Shown here one piece after another: positions 17,467 to 25,359 of a stretch of 37,545 nt of DNA. This DNA comes from Chrysiogenia bacterium (GTDB taxonomy: Bacteria; JAGRBM01). Position numbers and translations under genes: made by a program. Numbering within the stretch: position 1 is the first letter of the stretch; each line of letters opens with the position of its first letter. Below the pieces are notes generated by a model. It ran no database searches. It was not told where the DNA came from and was given only the letters and a program-made list of their open reading frames with translations. The stretch lies in contig JAGRBM010000226.1 of NCBI GenBank assembly GCA_020434085.1, forward strand, positions 1 to 37,545. Direction: 5' to 3'.

Positions 17467-18507
17467 ATGAATATCCCTGAACGCTACCTGACCGACGCAC
17501 ATTTCCCCCCGACGCGCTTTGCCAAGTTCGTGGTCGACCCCGAGAAGTGCAATGCCTGCACGCGGTGCGTGCAGACCTGCCCGGGACAGATTCTGGAGAT
17601 GCGCGGGGAAATCCCTGTCGACAAATACGCTGCGGACGGCGGTGAGCTTGGCTGCATCGGTTGCAGCAACTGCTACTCCGTCTGTCCTGAAGAGGCCATC
17701 GAGATCCGGGGTCGTTACCAGGTCGAGAGTGGATTCTATCAGACGCTGCACAAGGGCCGCTCGTTTCCCAATCCGTTTGGCGCCGACGAGGCGCCTCCCT
17801 TCGAGCAAATTGAAGAAGATCTCACCGAAGTCGAGCGCGTAATCTACAAGCGTCGCTCCAATCGCCTGTTCATGAAGAACAAGAAGGTCCCCGAAGAGCT
17901 CATTGAGCGGGTGCTGGAGGCTGGTCGCTTTGCGCCCTCAGGCGGGAACTGCCAGCCCTGGTCCTTCATTGTGATCACCGACCGTGACCTGCTCACCCGG
18001 ATCACAACCGACTGCAAAAAAGGGCTGAAATTCCTCCCACAGATTTACATGGGATCAAACGGGAACATGCGCGCGGCCCGCAAGGGAGCAGTCAACCTTC
18101 TGGCGCGTCTAGCACCCAATTTCTTCGACCAGCGCGTCATTGCCGGCTCCAACACCGTCGTGGAAACCGAGGGCTACGATGTCTTTCTTCATGCCCCGGC
18201 GGCGATCTTCGTCCTCGGCGACAGCCGGGGCATTGGGGAGCCGGAACTCGACTGCGGCCTGGCCGCGCACAACATGATTCTCACGGCGCACTCCCTGGGG
18301 CTCGGTACCTGCTATGTGGGCTTCACCAAGACACTCGACATGCTCCCAGGGTGGCGCAAGCGCCTGGGCATTGAATGGCCCTACAAGATCGTCACGTCCA
18401 TTGCCCTGGGCTACCCAAAAACACGCACCGACAAGGCAGTATCCCGCGAGCTTCCGCCGGTCACCTGGTTTCCGGCCGATCGCTCCGGGCCGATAAAGAA
18501 AAGGTAA
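17467..18507 (+). CDS. Ferredoxin-nitroreductase fusion (two 4Fe-4S clusters + FMN domain)
   Basis: 346 residues. Residues ~28-39 (CNACTRCVQTCP) and ~62-73 (CIGCSNCYSVCP) are two complete CxxCxxCxxxCP cluster motifs. The nitroreductase fold from ~115 has KRRSNR, an APSGGNCQPW FMN-site segment and GLGTCYVGF. Such proteins pass electrons from low-potential carriers to FMN and reduce C=C, nitro or other acceptors. Next to the acyl-CoA dehydrogenases and the activase it could supply or accept electrons for an enoyl-CoA or aromatic reduction. The start follows CAGGAGATCCC and the next gene begins 4 bp after the stop. A nitro-compound reductase role is possible but not suggested by the context. Confidence 0.88.
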   Translation: MNIPERYLTDAHFPPTRFAKFVVDPEKCNACTRCVQTCPGQILEMRGEIPVDKYAADGGELGCIGCSNCYSVCPEEAIEIRGRYQVESGFYQTLHKGRSFPNPFGADEAPPFEQIEEDLTEVERVIYKRRSNRLFMKNKKVPEELIERVLEAGRFAPSGGNCQPWSFIVITDRDLLTRITTDCKKGLKFLPQIYMGSNGNMRAARKGAVNLLARLAPNFFDQRVIAGSNTVVETEGYDVFLHAPAAIFVLGDSRGIGEPELDCGLAAHNMILTAHSLGLGTCYVGFTKTLDMLPGWRKRLGIEWPYKIVTSIALGYPKTRTDKAVSRELPPVTWFPADRSGPIKKR

Positions 18508-18511
18508 CTCT

Positions 18512-19459
18512 ATGAGCGTTTACAAAGATTACGATTTCACGTCTCATTCGATCGAGGTTGAAGGACACCTCATGCACTACGTGGACGAGGGAAGCGGCGA
18601 GACCCTTCTGTTTCTCCACGGAAATCCCACCTGGTCCTACCTCTATCGCCACATGATCGGCGCCCTCAAGGATCGCTACCGTTGCATTGCACCTGATCAT
18701 CTGGGATTCGGCTTCTCCGACAAGCCGGCCAACGCCGACTACTCCATGCGTGCGCATGTCATGCGACTGGGCACATTCGTGGAGAAGCTCGGCCTGAAGG
18801 ACATCACACTGGTCGTCCAAGACTGGGGTGGCATCATCGGCCTTTCCTGGGCCGTTCGGCATAAATCCCTAATCAAGCGACTGGTCATTCTGAATACCAC
18901 CGGATTTCTTCCCGACATTCCCGGAGGATTCGCGGAGATGCGCCCGCTTCCCACGGGCCTGCTCATTCTTTGGGCGCTGAAAATCCCAGTCTTCGGTGAG
19001 GTGTTTGTGCAGGGCTTCAACGGCTTTGCCCGATTCCTTGTTCCCTACGGCATCGTCCACAAGGAACGGCTGAACAAGGAGGCCATGCGCGGCTACCTCG
19101 ATCCCTACTCAACCTGGGGCTCAAGGCGCGCTCATCTTAAGAGCGTTCGCCAGGTGCCCCTGCTCCCCACCCATCCGACGGCAAAGCTTCTTCGGGAAAC
19201 GGGTGCAGAGCTTGGAGGCTGGGAGGTTCCCACGCAGCTTATCTGGGGCATGAAAGACCCGGTCTTTGTCCCCTGGTTTCTTGAGGAATTCGAGAGACGC
19301 CTGCCCAATCATGCGCCCAGCTTGAAGATTCCCGATGCCAGTCACTTCTTGCAAGACGACCGCCCGGATCTGATCATCGACAAGATCGAAGAGTTTCTTG
19401 CCACCTATCCCACGCCCGACGCTGTGAGCGTCGAACCAACACTTGAGGCAACCGCTTGA
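18512..19459 (+). CDS. Alpha/beta hydrolase, haloalkane dehalogenase/OleB-like
   Basis: 315 residues. HGNPTWSYLYR oxyanion loop, PDHLGFGFSDKP, Asp nucleophile in VVQDWGGIIG, acid candidate in WGMKDPVF and His in DASHFLQDD. The HGNPTWS and DWGG signatures are those of DhlA/LinB-type dehalogenases and of OleB beta-lactone decarboxylases. No halide pathway is visible here, so an ester, epoxide or beta-lactone substrate is as likely as a haloalkane. The start ATG follows AAAGGTAACTCT. It is the second such enzyme in the run but is only distantly like the 4999 product and lacks its basic tail. Confidence 0.88.
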   Translation: MSVYKDYDFTSHSIEVEGHLMHYVDEGSGETLLFLHGNPTWSYLYRHMIGALKDRYRCIAPDHLGFGFSDKPANADYSMRAHVMRLGTFVEKLGLKDITLVVQDWGGIIGLSWAVRHKSLIKRLVILNTTGFLPDIPGGFAEMRPLPTGLLILWALKIPVFGEVFVQGFNGFARFLVPYGIVHKERLNKEAMRGYLDPYSTWGSRRAHLKSVRQVPLLPTHPTAKLLRETGAELGGWEVPTQLIWGMKDPVFVPWFLEEFERRLPNHAPSLKIPDASHFLQDDRPDLIIDKIEEFLATYPTPDAVSVEPTLEATA

Positions 19460-19499
19460 GGGCCTTTTGCCAGTCCGGCAGGCCAAGGAGATCAACTCT

Positions 19500-21302
19500 A
19501 TGACGCGTGTCCTACTTACCAACCCCTACGGCCCGTACGAACTCAAATGGGGCACGGCCCCCAGTGACCTGCTCAACGCGCGTCTTGGACGCGGGCACGG
19601 CGCTTTCGACATGAGCTCGCACCTGCCCACCTATCCGCTCTATCTCATTGCGGAAAATCTGAAGGTTCCAACAACCGTTCTCGACTTTCCGCGCTGGGAC
19701 GATTTCATCCACGAGATTAAGAAGGGCTACGATTTCGTAGCCATCGAGCTCAAGAGCCTTCACGTCCGGCGCGTCGCCAAGATGATCGGCGCCATCAAGG
19801 AATTTTCCCCAAAATCCCAGATTGTCATCGGTGGGTACGGCGTCAGTGCGCTGGACGACCAGATGCCCGGCGACAAGGAAAACCTGCGGGACTACATCCT
19901 GGAGAATGCCGACCACCTGTGCAGGGCGGAGGGCGTTCGTTTCATGCGCGAGCTGGTTCAGGATACGCCGGTCGATCGGCCGGTCACGCAGTATCACATG
20001 CCACTCTCACATTTTAATCTGCCCGGAATGCAGAATCTCCAGATCCGCTCGCCGGCAATCCTCGTCTCGCTAGGGTGCCCCAATGCCTGCGAGTTCTGCA
20101 ACACCTCCGCGTTCTTTCATTACAAGAAGCAGTACATCGCCGAGCCCGCGGAAGTTTATGGATTCATGAAGGCTCACCAGGCGCGCAGCGGTGGCGACAC
20201 GCACAACTTCATCCTCTTCGATGAAGACATGTTCCTCAACCAGGAATACGTGCGGGAACTCGGCCGTCTGATTCGGTCGGACAAGAAGACCTGGGGCTTC
20301 CGGTGGGTCACTTTCGGCTCAATCAAGGCGCTCTCGACGTTTGAGCCCGAAGAGCTGCGTGCCTGCGGCGTGCAGGGGGTCTGGGTCGGCGTCGAATCAA
20401 GCATCGAGGAAGACGGGCAGAGCAAGTCGGGCTACGCCAAGCGGGCCGGAAAGAGCCCGGCGGATGTCATCAACGGCATGCGTGAGTGGGGAATCTTCAC
20501 CATCGCCTCCACCATCGTCGGCTTCGATTTCCACGATCACGAGAATATCATCGAGGACATCGACAAGTTCGTGCAGCTCAAGCCCATGTTCTATCAGATC
20601 AGCCCTCTGACCCCGTGCCCCGGAACGCGCCTGTTCGAGAAAATGCAGGAAATGCACCGCCTCCATGACGACTACGACTGGAACGATTTTCACCTGTGGA
20701 AAGAGGCGCCCTACGATCATCCGGTATTCAAGGACGGCGACATCAAGCGCTACTACGACTACGCGCACGAGAAGCTGCGCACCAAGAACGGTCCGCCACT
20801 GGTTCAGCTCTATGAATCGACCATCATGGCCTATGGCAACATGCACAAGCTGGCCGATCCGTTCTTCCGCTACCAGGCAGACCAGGCGGCCGGGCTCATC
20901 CGGGCGCTCGGCATTTACATGAAGGCGATTGAAAACAATGCGCCCTCCCCCGAGGTTCGCGAGCGAGTCAGGTCGCTGCAGGCCCAGGCCGATCAGTTGA
21001 TCGGGAGGGGATCGCTTCCCGCACAGTTGGCCCGTCAGGTGGCCGACGCGTTTGTGGGCTACCGCATCGGTCACGCTGTGCATGCCGGGCCCGCCGGGAG
21101 GGAGTACGCACCGCCCACGACCTGGACCTACTACGACAAGCCGGGCAAGGAACCGCGCGTCAAAGAGCGCCGCGAGGCCGCGGCCGAGTCGATGAGCAAA
21201 TACCTCGCCCGCGGCTCGGTCGGTCCCCTGCACATCGAACTGCCCAAGCTCCCCAAAATGGCACTTACCAACATTCTACGGCAACTTCCGAGTCAGGCCT
21301 GA
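19500..21302 (+). CDS. Radical SAM protein with cobalamin-binding-like N-terminal domain (paralogue 2)
   Basis: 600 residues from the ATG after CAAGGAGATCAACTCT; an in-frame ATG 57 bp upstream overlaps the hydrolase stop and has no good ribosome site. Architecture matches the 1011 product: N-terminal alpha/beta domain with IKKGYDF and GGYGVS, CPNACEFC cluster motif near residue 193, ILFDEDMFLN and VGVES core segments, and a long helical C-terminus. It also lacks DxHxxG. It ends the plus-strand run and is followed by a strong terminator. Divergence between the two copies is large, so they probably act at different steps or as partners. Confidence 0.86.
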   Translation: MTRVLLTNPYGPYELKWGTAPSDLLNARLGRGHGAFDMSSHLPTYPLYLIAENLKVPTTVLDFPRWDDFIHEIKKGYDFVAIELKSLHVRRVAKMIGAIKEFSPKSQIVIGGYGVSALDDQMPGDKENLRDYILENADHLCRAEGVRFMRELVQDTPVDRPVTQYHMPLSHFNLPGMQNLQIRSPAILVSLGCPNACEFCNTSAFFHYKKQYIAEPAEVYGFMKAHQARSGGDTHNFILFDEDMFLNQEYVRELGRLIRSDKKTWGFRWVTFGSIKALSTFEPEELRACGVQGVWVGVESSIEEDGQSKSGYAKRAGKSPADVINGMREWGIFTIASTIVGFDFHDHENIIEDIDKFVQLKPMFYQISPLTPCPGTRLFEKMQEMHRLHDDYDWNDFHLWKEAPYDHPVFKDGDIKRYYDYAHEKLRTKNGPPLVQLYESTIMAYGNMHKLADPFFRYQADQAAGLIRALGIYMKAIENNAPSPEVRERVRSLQAQADQLIGRGSLPAQLARQVADAFVGYRIGHAVHAGPAGREYAPPTTWTYYDKPGKEPRVKERREAAAESMSKYLARGSVGPLHIELPKLPKMALTNILRQLPSQA

Positions 21303-21330
21303 CAAGACTATGGAATTGCCATGGACACAC

Positions 21331-21362
21331 AAAACCCCCGGCCGGATGGCCGGGGGGTTTCA
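21331..21362. terminator. Bidirectional intrinsic terminator
   Basis: Nine-bp GC stem CCCCCGGCC / GGCCGGGGG with a GGAT loop. It is flanked by AAAA on the left and TTTCATTT on the right, so U-rich tails exist for both directions. It sits between the convergent radical SAM and hemerythrin-like genes. Confidence 0.85.
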
Positions 21363-21397
21363 TTTGTTGCTTCGGGTTCTTGAATTGGGCAGGCGAT

Positions 21398-21985
21398 TCA
21401 GGCCGGGGGAGTAAATGCACAGTCGCCGATCTTCTCGGCTTCGACCTTCATTTCGTTCCACTTGTCCTTTTCGCTGATCGTCCGGACCGCCATGGGATAA
21501 AGAATAAGGTTCTCTTTGTTGATGTGATTGCGCAGGCTCGTGACAAGAGTCTGCGCCACGGAGTTGATGTTCCGCTGGAATGCGGAGAAGTCATCGGGAG
21601 ATAAGTTGCCCGCTAGTTCCAGGAGGCGATGCTTGCCCGCGCGGAGTTCTTCGTGCTCGGCGCGCATGACATGCGGAGGACCGTAGACCCCGCGCGCCTC
21701 GAGGCGCTGGAAGAGCACCTCTTCTTCTCGCTGGTGGTGGGGTTCTGCCTCAATCAGGTGCTCGGCAACGCGATGGAGCCTGTCCGGCAGGTCTCCAGCT
21801 TTGTCAGGGGAAGTCGCTTTCTGGAGGGCCTCATTCAGGCTCTCAAGTTCGTCCAGAAAGCCCAGAATCACGTCGTGTTCGCGATACATGACCGCCAGCA
21901 CATGATCCCCCTCGAGATCGCGGCGCAGCTTCTCACAGGCGGCACGCATTTCCGCCTCTGTGGCACCTCCGCACATTGCACACAT
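21398..21985 (-). CDS. Hemerythrin-like HHE-domain protein
   Basis: 195 residues, mostly helical, with hemerythrin/RIC-type iron ligand spacing: REHDVIL, EPHHQREEEVLF, RAEHEEL and NHINKENLILYPMA. The N-terminus has CAMC, which could bind metal or act in redox sensing. Such di-iron proteins bind O2 or NO or repair nitrosatively damaged Fe-S centres. It is divergent from the Crp/Fnr regulator, which suits a nitrosative-stress role near the nos genes. The start ATG follows GGAGGGTCCAGGCTT. A weak Crp/Fnr-like box lies 64-79 bp upstream. Confidence 0.8.
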   Translation of the reverse strand: MCAMCGGATEAEMRAACEKLRRDLEGDHVLAVMYREHDVILGFLDELESLNEALQKATSPDKAGDLPDRLHRVAEHLIEAEPHHQREEEVLFQRLEARGVYGPPHVMRAEHEELRAGKHRLLELAGNLSPDDFSAFQRNINSVAQTLVTSLRNHINKENLILYPMAVRTISEKDKWNEMKVEAEKIGDCAFTPPA

Positions 21986-22005
21986 AAGCCTGGACCCTCC
22001 CGGCG

Positions 22006-22019
22006 TCTCAACATTGAGA
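22006..22019. promoter_or_regulatory. Short palindrome in divergent promoter region
   Basis: TCTCAA-CA-TTGAGA, perfect 6-bp arms, between the divergent hemerythrin and regulator genes. It overlaps the predicted start point of the hemerythrin transcript. The function is unknown; it could be an additional operator. Confidence 0.3.
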
Positions 22020-22048
22020 TTACTTTAGACTGGGGCTGGTTAATGTCT

Positions 22049-22064
22049 TATGATCTGTATCAGG
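22049..22064. promoter_or_regulatory. Weak Crp/Fnr-like site between hemerythrin and regulator genes
   Basis: TATGA-TCTGTA-TCAGG keeps the TGA-N6-TCA core but matches only 8 of 10 arm bases. Its centre is about 41.5 bp upstream of a start point predicted from TAAAGT (22022-22027, minus strand), suiting activation of the hemerythrin gene. It would also lie just upstream of the regulator if that starts at 22091, allowing autoregulation. Confidence 0.35.
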
Positions 22065-22090
22065 CGCGTTTCTTCCCCAGGATGAACCCG

Positions 22091-22792
22091 ATGGAAACGT
22101 ACAACCCCTCCGAGCATACAGAGTTCCTCTCTGGCGCCCCTTTGTTTGAAGACGTTGACCCCCGACTCATTCAAGAAGTCGCCGAAGGCTGCAGCTTTTC
22201 AGTTTTTGAACGTGGCGAACGGATTTTCTCCGAAGGAGATCCCCCGGCGTTCTTTTATCTTGTCGAACAAGGGTGGGCGAAAATCCTTCGGGAAGCTGCA
22301 ACCGGCCGAAGCGTCCTGTTCGAGATCCTCACTCCAGGAGAAATGCTGGGCACCGTCGCGATCGTCAACGATCGCCCTTTCCCCGCAACTGCCATAGCGG
22401 CCAGCCACCTTCGACTTTTCACCATGCCGGGCCAGGATTTCGTCAAGCTCTACAATTCGAGCCCCACCATGCAGCGCAATTACTCTCGCGAGATCGGATC
22501 TCGACTCTGCGATGCGCGCGACTGGCAGACACAACTTGCCCATACGGTAGAGGGACGAACCGCACAGCTCTTCCTGCGGCTTGCCGAACGCATGGGCGTT
22601 CGCAAGAGCGGTGCCGTCTACCTGCCCCGCATCCTGACGCGTCAGGAAACAGCGGACATGGTCGGTACCACGGTGGAGACCGCAATCCGGATCCTCTCAC
22701 AGTGGAGCAAGCAGGAACTCATGCTCAGCGAACCCAATACCTTCGTGATCAAAGATCTTAAGGGCATGGTGCGGCTCGCCCACGTACGCTAA
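22091..22792 (+). CDS. Crp/Fnr-family transcriptional regulator (DNR/NNR-like)
   Basis: 233 residues from the ATG at 22091, which has AGGA at 8-bp spacing; ATGs at 22043 and 22082 are in frame but less well placed. The N-terminal cyclic-nucleotide-binding-type fold (GAPLFEDVDP, FERGERIFSEGDP) is followed by a dimer helix and an HTH (LTRQETADMVGTTVETAIRIL). There is no N-terminal Cys cluster, so it is not an Fe-S Fnr; a haem/NO-type (DNR, NnrR) sensor is likelier. In the recognition helix, V-E-T-A-I-R keeps the Glu and Arg that read the GA core but has Ile where Fnr has Ser, which fits an altered outer base (TATGA rather than TTGAT). It is the natural candidate to bind the repeated TATGA-N6-TCATA sites in this window. 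Confidence 0.85.
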   Translation: METYNPSEHTEFLSGAPLFEDVDPRLIQEVAEGCSFSVFERGERIFSEGDPPAFFYLVEQGWAKILREAATGRSVLFEILTPGEMLGTVAIVNDRPFPATAIAASHLRLFTMPGQDFVKLYNSSPTMQRNYSREIGSRLCDARDWQTQLAHTVEGRTAQLFLRLAERMGVRKSGAVYLPRILTRQETADMVGTTVETAIRILSQWSKQELMLSEPNTFVIKDLKGMVRLAHVR

Positions 22793-22859
22793 GCGACGCG
22801 GCCCAGCTTCTTTTCCGCAAAACTCCCCTTGAGCCTACACCAGCGTAAGTCGTTCCCCT

Positions 22860-22875
22860 TATGCGTTTTCTCATA
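22860..22875. promoter_or_regulatory. Crp/Fnr-like operator before methyltransferase-fold gene
   Basis: TATGC-GTTTTC-TCATA, 9 of 10 arm bases, with its centre about 73 bp before the start at 22941. It lies in the gap after the regulator gene. Confidence 0.5.
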
Positions 22876-22940
22876 TGGGCGGGCGCCCCCCGTGCTTCAA
22901 AGTGGACTGTGTCGTGGCCGTCAGCCAGTGGAGGCAACAC

Positions 22941-24023
22941 ATGTCCGTGAGAACACGATTCGCATCCGCCTCGCTTCATTTGTTTGAAGCTGCCGGTGAG
23001 CTGGTTCCTTTGCCGAAATCACTGCGCGAGCAGCAACAGGCTCTCCAGTTTGTCAGAACGCTGCAGGGCTACCAGGGCGCGGCTGCAATCGGTGCCGCCT
23101 CCGAACTGGGGCTCTTTCCCTATCTGATTCAGCCGCGCAGCTTGCAGGATATCTCTGAAGAGTTTGGCATGCCGGAGCCTGCAGCCAGGGTGCTGCTCGA
23201 TGCCCTGTCCTCGGCAGGCATTCTGCTGCAGGACCGTGATGGACGCTGGGCCATGACCGGACCGGCGAGCAAGCAGCTTCTTCGTGAGGGATGGAGCGCC
23301 GTGCGTGAGATGATCAATTTCATGCTCGGGACATGGAACTATTGGTGTGAGCTCCCCGAAGTGTTGAAGGGCAATGAGGGTCACCCCACCCTCAAGGTAT
23401 ACAACCCCGCCAATCCGCTGATGGCCGAATACGTGCGCATGACCACGGCCATGCTTGCCGGCCCCTCCCGCGAGCTTGTCAGGTCGATGGACTTGAGCCA
23501 GGTCAGGCGAATGATCTGCGGCACCGTCGGCATCAGCTTCGCAGCGGCCGTCACACAGGCCAACCCGGAGACGGAGCTGGTGGTTTCATGCCTGCCGCGC
23601 CTGATCGCCGAGCTGCCTGCGGCGCTGAAGCAGTTCAAGGTGCGTGAGCCTGTCGAAATCATCGAAAACTCCGGCGATGCCGAGGAAGACAAATGGGGCA
23701 CAAGTGAGAGCTATGACCTCGTTTTCCTTGCCCGGAAGTTTGCCTACTGCGGGCCGCAGCATGGGATCGACTATCTGAAGAAATCCATGAAAGTCCTGTC
23801 ACCCGGGGGCTATGTTGTCCTCTGGGAGCCCTTTGCGGACAACTACGAGCTGGTGCCCTGGATGGCCACTAACATCGCGCTAGTCGATGCCATGTTGGGG
23901 GAGCCGCAGCCGCTGTGGAAGACGACGGACGTTGCGACTTTCGCCGAAGACGCTGGTTACCAGGTAGAGATTCACAATGTGGCGCGCGGATCAACGAGCT
24001 TTGTCGTCGCGCGCCGCCCCTGA
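22941..24023 (+). CDS. O-methyltransferase-fold protein with degenerate SAM motif
   Basis: 360 residues from the ATG preceded by GGAGG (in-frame ATG at 22875 overlaps the operator and is less likely). The N-terminal winged-helix dimerisation domain (about 30-120) and C-terminal Rossmann domain follow the plan of plant-type/CrtF/BchU small-molecule O-methyltransferases. Motif I, normally D-x-G-x-G-x-G, reads ICGTVG here and the acidic ribose ligand after the second strand is unclear (VVSCLP), so SAM binding is doubtful. The later LSPGGYVVLWEP segment is normal. It may have become a non-methylating ligand-binding protein or bind SAM unusually. The upstream Crp/Fnr-like box suggests co-regulation with the nos locus. 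Confidence 0.75.
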   Translation: MSVRTRFASASLHLFEAAGELVPLPKSLREQQQALQFVRTLQGYQGAAAIGAASELGLFPYLIQPRSLQDISEEFGMPEPAARVLLDALSSAGILLQDRDGRWAMTGPASKQLLREGWSAVREMINFMLGTWNYWCELPEVLKGNEGHPTLKVYNPANPLMAEYVRMTTAMLAGPSRELVRSMDLSQVRRMICGTVGISFAAAVTQANPETELVVSCLPRLIAELPAALKQFKVREPVEIIENSGDAEEDKWGTSESYDLVFLARKFAYCGPQHGIDYLKKSMKVLSPGGYVVLWEPFADNYELVPWMATNIALVDAMLGEPQPLWKTTDVATFAEDAGYQVEIHNVARGSTSFVVARRP

Positions 24024-24064
24024 ATGCCCGCCACTGCCATGTATCTAAACCCCTCGGAAAGAGC

Positions 24065-24310
24065 TCACGACGGGCTGGCCGGCATTCCCATGGTCTCTGA
24101 AACCGCTCGCACGATTTCTTCAACCGGTGTCCCTGATTCATAAGCGACGTCCGCCAGTGACAGGCGATGCGCAATCATCCTGCATTTGGCAGCACTGCGC
24201 AGCGACTCAAGATGTGGATCAAACCCGATCAGCACTTCCAGCGCCTCGGGGCACATCAGCAGCAGCGTTGCAACCCTTGTTCTGCTCGAGATTTCCAAGG
24301 TTTCAACCAC
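24065..24310 (-). CDS. Small DUF1858-type protein
   Basis: 81 residues from a GTG start preceded by AGGGGGG. The segment PEALEVLIGFDPHLESLRSA with the later SLADVAYESGTPVEEIVRAV fits the DUF1858 pattern found in small proteins and domains near hybrid-cluster, hemerythrin and denitrification genes. Function is not established. It is convergent with the methyltransferase-fold gene (41 bp apart). It has its own promoter region with a Crp/Fnr-like box and a -10-like TATGCT. Confidence 0.7.
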   Translation of the reverse strand: MVETLEISSRTRVATLLLMCPEALEVLIGFDPHLESLRSAAKCRMIAHRLSLADVAYESGTPVEEIVRAVSETMGMPASPS

Positions 24311-24402
24311 GCTACGGCCCCCCTTCCATTCGGGCTCCCTACGCGCAGTTACTGCAATCTGATCCTCTGCTGTTGAGCATATGCCAGACGACGCGACCTA
24401 AC

Positions 24403-24418
24403 TATGATATTTCTCACA
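24403..24418 (-). promoter_or_regulatory. Crp/Fnr-like operator upstream of DUF1858 gene
   Basis: TATGA-TATTTC-TCACA, 9 of 10 arm bases. On the minus strand a -10-like TATGCT is at 24381-24376, which puts the predicted start near 24369. The operator centre (24410.5) is then 41.5 bp upstream, the class II activator position. The rest of 24311-24516 shows no gene and no clear terminator for the nos transcript. Confidence 0.6.
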
Positions 24419-24516
24419 GCCCTGATAACACGGGATACATAACATTTGCTTGACCTATAATGAGTCGTTTCCGAATTCTGAAGTGATGATTGCAAAAGTG
24501 AAGGAAAGAGTTTCGA

Positions 24517-25359
24517 TTACGCGAGCAAGTCGCTTCGCTTGAACTGGCTCCACGCACCCCACATCATGCCGAAGCCGAGACAAGTCGGCCAGAGAGCCCC
24601 GATCACAGCCAACCAGCCGATGCCCAGTCGATTGGCAAGGAAAAACCCGACGGGGCCCAAAATGTTGAGCTCGGGCTCGGCCGAAGAAAGCAGCAACAAA
24701 CGCGCGCATTCGACCGGGTTTACCACCGCGAGCGTGAAGACGGCTGCCGGCTCAATTCGCCACTGGAGCATGAGCGCGACAATCGCAAAGTCGAGAAATG
24801 CGATGCCCAATGCCCACACGACCAACGCATAGATGAGGCTGCGCGACTGATTCTTTCCAAATACGGAGATCATCATTCCAATTCCAACGAACGCTATGAT
24901 CAACGTGCTCGCCGCCAGCAACATCATTCCCAGGTAGTTCCAGGGAAGCTCTCCCCCCAGGATCGGCCCTCCAAATATGGCCATCCCGAGTGCGAGGAGG
25001 ATCAGCGGGGCGATCAATGCAATCATTCGGCTCAATGCGACCCCTGCAAAATAGTCGAAACGCGAGACCGGCTGGCTCATCAGCAGCTCGAGCGAGCCGT
25101 CCTCGCGCGCGCGGGGCACGACCTGAACCGTCGCACTCAGGGCCAACAGCGGAAGAAGCGCAATCAGAGCATGGGAGAAGTTTAGTAACACGCGGCCAAG
25201 CCCTGTAAAGCCCAGCACACTTGATTCACGAAGCCCCACCAGTACAAAAATGCCGACGAGCACGCCGTAAACAATCAACGTCATGGCGAGCCACCTGGAG
25301 CGACGGATTTCCGCGAACTCCAGCCGGGTCACCTCGATCAGTCCGACGAATCGCTTCAC
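24517..25359 (-). CDS. nosY: NosY-type ABC-2 permease
   Basis: 280 residues with six hydrophobic segments and the ABC-2 permease plan. The EDGSLELLMSQPVSRFDYFAG stretch after the second segment is characteristic of NosY-like permeases. With NosF and NosD it forms the system that helps assemble the CuZ centre of N2O reductase in the periplasm. The start overlaps the nosL stop (25356-25359), implying coupled translation. It is the last gene of the nos run. Confidence 0.88.
   Translation of the reverse strand: MKRFVGLIEVTRLEFAEIRRSRWLAMTLIVYGVLVGIFVLVGLRESSVLGFTGLGRVLLNFSHALIALLPLLALSATVQVVPRAREDGSLELLMSQPVSRFDYFAGVALSRMIALIAPLILLALGMAIFGGPILGGELPWNYLGMMLLAASTLIIAFVGIGMMISVFGKNQSRSLIYALVVWALGIAFLDFAIVALMLQWRIEPAAVFTLAVVNPVECARLLLLSSAEPELNILGPVGFFLANRLGIGWLAVIGALWPTCLGFGMMWGAWSQFKRSDLLA

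Noticed and set aside
24456-24461. Perfect TATAAT as a plus-strand promoter
   Set aside because: No -35 at suitable distance and no plus-strand gene downstream.
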